Part shown: positions 59,233 through 64,000 of the stretch, in pieces | How the letters are laid out: each line of letters starts with the position of its first letter | Numbering within the stretch: the first letter of the stretch is position 1 | Source of the DNA: Forficula auricularia | Lineage: Eukaryota; Arthropoda; Insecta; Dermaptera; Forficulidae | DNA length: 64,000 nt | Reading direction: 5' to 3' | NCBI GenBank assembly: GCA_024734495.1 | Contig: JALMQS010000844.1 | Coordinates: forward strand, 649,932-713,931 | Program-made: the position numbers and the translations under genes | The notes under the pieces: generated by a model | Databases searched by the model: none | Told to the model about the DNA's origin: nothing | What the model saw: the letters and a program-made list of their open reading frames with translations, nothing else

Positions 59233-60735
59233 TAAGGTGACCAACTATTTTTTGTTCAAAAGAGTACACTTTGCAAGTATTTCATAGGTGATTGAAAGTA
59301 TCGCTCCTTTTTGTTATGAGGTTTGTAAGACCTCAAGGAAGCTGTTAATTACTTTATAAAAAATAGAATGTTTCGATAGGGGCTGCTGGGTTCGATTATC
59401 TAGTTAATTAATATTATACATATATGATATCCTGTAAAAGGGCAAATGGAGGGGAGACAAGGTAATTCTCTGCAAAAGCGTATGAAATAAAAGATAAAAC
59501 AATTAACTTTGATATAAAATTTATTCAGTAATTAATAAAGGGAAGGTTATGATAGAAGAGGAGTTAGGTGGATTGATTAAGAGTGTTTGAGGAAGGTACA
59601 GGCCATTTGAAGACCGGTTCCCGTTCCGCGTTCCTTGCGTAAAAATTGAATACGCTGTGTGTGGGCTGGGCGCGCTGCTCAAGATGGAGCGCAAAAATGT
59701 CCCTTTTCTGAATTTGTTCAGAAAGAGAAGGGTTGCCGCTTGGTTGGGCAAGGGAATATATATGTTGTTGTTTGCCAAGCGAATCTGGCAAACAAAACAG
59801 ACATTTGGCTAAGCGCGGCTTAGCGCTTTTAAAAGAAAACCTTGAGTGGTTTCTGGGCATGAGTGTGTATATGATCTGTTGGTCAATCGAGCGGACCGCA
59901 AAACATATACATTGAGGTAACCTTCAGACTCGTACAAGCCTAGCGAATAGCACACAGAGTAAATCTAAGTGATATTTACCCTTTGGTGGTTAATAGTATA
60001 AAGAACTGTTTGGCGCTATCGCCGGGGTCTCGAGAGAAATAATGTTGGTGGGGAGGGTAGTTGCAGATGCCGACTATAGGGGTCTGAGTGCTTTAATATA
60101 GGGAGTGATTTGACCATGTGAAAAATTGTGGCAATTTTGAACACATAGGTGAAAAAAAGAAGAAAAAACGAGAAAAACTTTATTTTCTTTTAAAAACATA
60201 TTTTTCTTCGGAGTGGATTTTTTGCTAAATGAGGATGTTCGTCTAATAATGTAGCCACATCCGAACAACTTTCATTTTGCATATTAAATTTGACTGTTAA
60301 GACGGCAGATAATGTTTTTACAGAAAGTTGCGACTTCTCACTGCTCCAATAATCATTCCCTAGTGAAAATACCCTTTCAACAGCAGCATTAGTGCCTGGA
60401 CAACATAAGGAAATTTCTATTAAAACTTTTAAATTTTCATGTGGGATATGTTCTACTCTAAAATGCCGAAAGATTTCTACCCATCTTTTGTCAAGTTCTA
60501 TTTTCTCATCGTTCCATTTCTTCAATTTTTCTTCATTTAAATATAAATTTACTCTTCGAATTTCTTCAAAGAGAAAATTGTCATTAATAACAATATCTTT
60601 TACTTCCTTCATTAATATATCAATATATATTTCAAATTATACAAATGAGTACTTTCAGAGTACAGGATTTGAAAAGAGTACGGTTTGCGAATAAGGAGTA
60701 CAAAACTCAGTAAATGAGTATAGTTGGTCACCTTA
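59233..60735 (-). mobile_element. hAT transposon, 1503 bp
   Basis: Perfect 15-bp inverted ends (TAAGGTGACCAACTA) are flanked by ATATAAT (59226-59232 and 60736-60742), one short of the usual 8 bp. It splits the right arm of the tRNA-like foldback. The ends resemble those of 55282-56342. A GC-richer stretch (59590-60060) inside, with an AAGCGCGGCTTAGCGCTT hairpin (59812-59829), carries no recognised coding sequence and may be a further insertion. Confidence 0.8.
60190..60612 (-). pseudogene. hAT transposase C-terminal (dimerisation) region
   Basis: About 140 codons. RWVEIFRHFRVEHIPHENLK leads into CPGTNAAVERVFSLGNDYWS, LSVKTLSAVLTVKFNM and a short tail to the stop. This is the hAT C-terminal dimerisation domain. 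The catalytic part upstream is absent, so the element is non-autonomous. Confidence 0.8.
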
Positions 60736-60742
60736 ATATAAT

Positions 60743-61224
60743 TAAAAATATGTTTAAAATATAAATGTTTAAATGTATAAATGTTTAAAATATAAAAATA
60801 TTCCATTCCATCGAATTTAATAGATGACACCAATTTATGATTTCTTGTAAAAATATATTTTTTGAAAGGAGAAATAAGGCCTATATATTAAAAAAAAAAG
60901 TTTAAAAGCTTACCTTTGCTTCAGAGTTGGCGGATGAGTATAGGTGGAGAAAGCGAGGTTTAAACAGTTGTTTTATCCAACTCGAAACGAATGCGTACAA
61001 TTCTGCAATGATAAAATGGAATATTATTATATAATGCAATATAAATATATAATTAATAAATAATAGAGAAATAACTCACTTGGTTCGCCCTGTGATGAAG
61101 ACGGCTGACTGAATGCTTGCTACTCGAGTCAACTGCCCCGTTAGGCCCGATAAGCCAGCAGGCCGAATTATCTATTTCTTTGAATACTTTTTCTGAAAAT
61201 AAAAAAATATAAGCATTAATTTTA
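60743..61224. other. Right arm of the tRNA-like foldback, then anonymous DNA
   Basis: 60785-60855 is the inverted copy of 58975-59045 (CATTCCATCGAATTTAATAG). 60900-61200 has no recognised feature. The last 10 bp (ATTAATTTTA, 61215-61224) is the left TSD of the next element. Confidence 0.5.
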
Positions 61225-61331
61225 ATTGAATGTAATGGAAGGCAGCCCAGAGGTAGTGAGGAAAGAAAAAATTAACACATATAAAATAAGGTGTAATTTA
61301 TTGGAATCCTTCCTCCTTTCCTTTCAAAACC

Positions 61332-61364
61332 GACGTTTCGGAGGATTTTTCCCTCCTTCTTCAG
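61332..61364 (-). ncRNA. Hammerhead-ribozyme-like core (left arm)
   Basis: The reverse complement is CTGAAGA, stem II GGAGG...CCTCC, GAAA, CGTC. Confidence 0.6.
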
Positions 61365-61660
61365 GGTTTCAAAGGGTCAATGAGTGAAACAAATAAAATG
61401 TCTCCTTCTTCTCTCCACAGTAGTGTTCAAAAACTTTCTTCATTTTTAACAAAGGCATAGAAAAACATTTTTTTATTTTTTTCCTCCTTTTCTTAATTAG
61501 ATTAATTAAGAATTAAATTATCTATCTAATCTATCTAATTAGGAAAGATGGAAAAAAAAATTTTCTATGCCTTTGTTAAAAATGAAGAAAGTTTTTGAAC
61601 ACTACTGTGGAGAGAAGAAGTAAACATTTTATTTGTTTCATTCTTTGACCATTTGAAACC

Positions 61661-61692
61661 CTGAAGAAGGAGGAAAAATCCTCCGAAACGTC
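61661..61692 (+). ncRNA. Hammerhead-ribozyme-like core (right arm)
   Basis: CTGAAGA, 5-bp stem II (GGAGG / CCTCC), GAAACGTC. Stem I: GAAACC before and GGTTT after can pair over 5 bp. Confidence 0.65.
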
Positions 61693-61853
61693 GGTTTGAA
61701 AGGAAAGAAGGAAGGATTCCAATAAATTACACCCTATTTGATATGTGTTAATTTTTTCTTTCCTCACTACCCCTGGGCTGCCTTCCATTACATTCAATTA
61801 AAATTTCTACCAGTCCCGTCTCTCTCCAGAGAAAATTTCGTTGCAAAAAAGAA

Positions 61854-62049
61854 ATTAATTTTAAGTTTCTATCCACACATGAAATAAACTAATAATTACA
61901 TACTCATTGATTTTTAAATTATTCAATTATAACATAAATATAATATTATTATTTTTTTTACATAGTAAAGCTGATTTGAATATCTTTTTATTTTATTCAT
62001 TTTTTTATTTTTTATAATTTTTACTTTGTAAGCTAAGCACTGGGTAGCT
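61854..62049. other. AT-rich spacer
   Basis: No feature beyond the right TSD copy. Confidence 0.4.
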
Positions 62050-62765
62050 TTTAAATTTATATAAATAAGCTGACGTGTTCTGATATGGCCATCCACTTGA
62101 CTTTACCATACAACCTGGCCCCTCACTTATATTTAATATTTAATAAAATTATTTATAATCGTGTAGGGGGGGGGTTAGTTTTTGCATTCTTAGACTTCTG
62201 GGGTCCCACTGATTATGTATACAAAATTTGGTTGAGTTTGGTAAATGGCCAAGATTTTCATTTTTTGACCCTACACCCCTCACCCCATTTTGGGCGGTTA
62301 GTTTTTGGATTTTTAGACTTCTAGGGTCTCACTGGTAATGTATACAAAATTTGGTTGAGTTTGCTTAAATGGCCTAGATTTGTCATTTTTAACTCCCCTT
62401 CCACCCCCTTAATTTTGGGTCGATATGCACCAAAATCCTATCAGCTCTTAATCTCAATGGACCAAAACTACGTGTCAAATTTGGTTTTGATATTTACACT
62501 AGTTTTGGAGCTAGCTAGTCCACAAAAATTTGGTAACGCACAGAAGAACAGACATTTTGACAAAACAATTATTATCTCGAAAATTATAATTTTTTCGAAG
62601 TTTATTTATTAGGGCTTTTTTGTAGAGAAAAATGCCATGGTTCAGCTCAATTATTTTAATCAAAATAGTTTAAGCCGTTTTTGAGATATTTTGAAAAAAA
62701 TAAGGAAAAAACACTTTTTTCATTCACGATTACAATACTAGGCCATACCCTGTATGGTAAAATAA
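62050..62765 (-). repeat. CCATACAGGGTATGG family, full-length copy
   Basis: Inverted relative to 16922-17640. It includes two or three of the ~110-bp internal repeats with C/G runs (62170-62410), the CACTAGTTTTGGAGCTAGCT region and the end ACCATACCCTGTATGG. Non-coding. Confidence 0.65.
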
Positions 62766-63725
62766 AAATTTCATTTGTTTACAAATAAATTAATAAATAA
62801 ATTGGTATTAACTAGAGACCGGATTTTCTATAGTAAAAACTGCCAAAATATGCAAGTAATATGCGGTATACGTTGAAATATGCAAAAATATTCAGAGAGG
62901 GCAAAATAATTTTTTTATACACTAAAAAATTAAAATGGAATATAAAAAGACTATATAATTAAAGGAATAAAATGATAGAGTAAGCTACAGATATCAAGTG
63001 TCAAAAATTACACTAATTTACACACACTACCGCACACATACACACACACGAACCCTCAATGGCCAAAATGAGCTATAGTTCCAGAAAGCGATTAAAAAAA
63101 GACATTATTATTAAGAAAGGTTCTCAAAAATAATTAAAATTTGATTCTAATTTGAATAATGCATGTTTACAAGTATTTTTTTTAATTATTTTCAGGATAT
63201 TAAGTCTACGGTCACTTAAAATTGATTTATACCTTGAAAAGAAGCAGTCCACATGCACAGACGTAATGGGACGAATTTAAAGGAACTTAAAACCCCCAGT
63301 TTTATTTTGAAAGAAAAAGATTGCAAGCTTTACGGCATTTTCGAGTAGAGTATAATATCTAGTCAAGTCAAAGTAGTTCAGCCTTATTTTTGTTTTCTTA
63401 TAATTTAAATTAGTGTCCCCCTGTTTTATTTCATTCTTTCTCCGAAAAGTTAAATTTACCCGTGAATTTGGCGCAAAATATGCAATTTTATGCAATATCT
63501 TTCAAATATGCAATTTTATGCAATATTACTAAAATATGCAAAAATATGCAGTATAAAATTTAACCCACAGTTTTCTAAATACTTGATTCGGATAGATAAT
63601 TGATCTCCTGGGTCGTATGTGGCGGCAAACAAAATATGCAATTATTGGATAAAAAATACTTGGTAGGTTTCACATTAAGATATAAAAAAATAAAACGAAT
63701 TTATTTTTGGAGAATCTTTAATCTC

Positions 63726-63760
63726 GATATATATATTTCGGGTGACTAACCCATCTTCAG
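63726..63760 (-). ncRNA. Hammerhead-ribozyme-like core (left arm)
   Basis: Reverse complement of the right-arm core: CTGAAGA, GGGT...ACCC stem, GAAA, AT run, C. Confidence 0.6.
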
Positions 63761-63790
63761 GAGAAACAGAAAGTAACTTTTAGTTTCTCC

Positions 63791-63825
63791 CTGAAGATGG
63801 GTTAGTCACCCGAAATATATATATC
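63791..63825 (+). ncRNA. Hammerhead-ribozyme-like core, palindromic stem III
   Basis: CTGAAGA, stem II (GGGT TAGT CACCC), GAA, the 10-nt palindrome ATATATATAT (63815-63824), C at 63825, then GAGA, which can pair with TCTC just upstream with one bulged base. Confidence 0.65.
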
Positions 63826-64000
63826 GAGATTAAAGATTCTCAAAAATAAATTCGTTTATTTTTTATATCTATGTGAAACCTACCAAGTTTTTTATCCAAT
63901 AATTTTAAAAAATATTTCACCAAGTACCAACACCAAATTCCTTAAAAACTATTAAAAAATATGCAATTGCATAGGAATCCGGTCTCTAGTAATAAACTGG

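Larger units (their letters stand above)
61225..61853 (+). mobile_element. Penelope-like foldback element with hammerhead motifs, 10-bp TSD
   Basis: 629 bp between ATTAATTTTA copies (61215-61224 and 61854-61863). Arms of about 280 bp meet near 61510. Each carries a complete hammerhead-like core. A tail (ACCAGTCCCGTCTCTCTCC) lies outside the right arm. Same family as 56680-57093, and its tail matches 21308-21348. No coding sequence. Confidence 0.8.
63644..63955 (+). mobile_element. Penelope-like foldback element with hammerhead motifs, 13-bp TSD
   Basis: 312 bp between AAAATATGCAATT copies (63631-63643 and 63956-63968). Almost perfect arms meet near 63770. Each has a hammerhead-like core. The tail (63903-63955, ACCAACACC...TTAAAAAC) resembles that of the GIY-YIG-bearing element at 57139-58097. 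No coding sequence. Nested in the 62811-63990 element. Confidence 0.82.
62811..63990. mobile_element. TIR element with ACTAGAGACCGGATT ends
   Basis: Inverted ends ACTAGAGACCGGATT and AATCCGGTCTCTAGT. ATATGCAA/TATGCA motifs are scattered inside near both ends. A minus-strand frame at 63495-63277 (about 70 codons) has no known domain. A Penelope-like foldback is nested at 63644-63955. Flanks do not show an exact target duplication, so the superfamily is unassigned (hAT-like guess). Confidence 0.6.

Noticed and set aside
59500..60060. LTR with primer-binding site (TGGCGC at about 60010)
   Set aside because: Only six bases suggest a primer site; no paired LTR, no tRNA match beyond it and no coding region follow.

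Overview
The window is AT-rich animal DNA, most likely from an insect. It has no bacterial gene layout. It carries introns with consensus splice sites, a C2H2 zinc-finger gene and AATAAA polyadenylation signals. It also holds a large and varied transposon load: piggyBac, hAT, Tc1/mariner, Jockey/R1-type LINEs, Penelope-like elements (PLEs), an insect errantivirus primed by tRNA-Ser, and tRNA-derived SINEs. The order of insect cannot be fixed from sequence alone. Many apparent reading frames open on TTG, GTG or CTG, so start codons are trusted only where an ATG is stated.

Layout. 1-12.7 kb: foldback repeats, a hAT-type MITE with target-site duplication (TSD), a small GC-rich island, a decayed piggyBac, an endonuclease remnant of Helentron type, a LINE 3' fragment, and a promoter-like segment that may be a solo LTR. 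12.7-18.2 kb: a large foldback element (CAGGGTGTCCC ends) that swallowed a Jockey-like LINE. 18.2-22 kb: anonymous AT-rich DNA with a 0.6-kb palindrome and a PLE-like foldback. 22-25.7 kb: minus-strand zinc-finger gene (11 tandem fingers in the last exon, one more finger in an upstream exon), its intervening DNA invaded by a LINE and a mariner-type foldback. 26.6-32.3 kb: an internally deleted errantivirus with LTRs about 98% identical. 32.3-41 kb: two copies, offset 4755 bp, of a segment with an F-box/LRR-like gene followed by an OTU-like cysteine protease gene; each copy has one gene whole and the other damaged. 41-50.8 kb: a 250-bp satellite with 16 near-identical monomers, 5 diverged ones, then several kb of badly decayed monomers invaded by MITEs. 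51-64 kb: nested transposons (mariner, SINE, a Tc1 carcass holding a hAT and two PLE-like elements, a second hAT inside a tRNA-like repeat, two more PLE-like foldbacks).

The most coherent unusual signal is a set of six short inverted-repeat elements (2997-3518, 21005-21348, 56680-57093, 57139-58097, 61225-61853, 63644-63955). Each has its own 10-18 bp TSD, most end in a similar short tail, and they carry hammerhead-ribozyme-like cores (CTGANGA, stem II, GAAA, short palindromic stem III). One still encodes a GIY-YIG endonuclease, which ties the set to Penelope-like retroelements. The second notable signal is the linked F-box and OTU pair, potentially a ubiquitin-conjugating adaptor beside a deubiquitinase. 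Their duplication begins exactly at the errantivirus 3' LTR.

Apart from the zinc-finger gene and the F-box/OTU pair, I see no host genes. All other recognisable coding sequence belongs to mobile elements, most of it broken.
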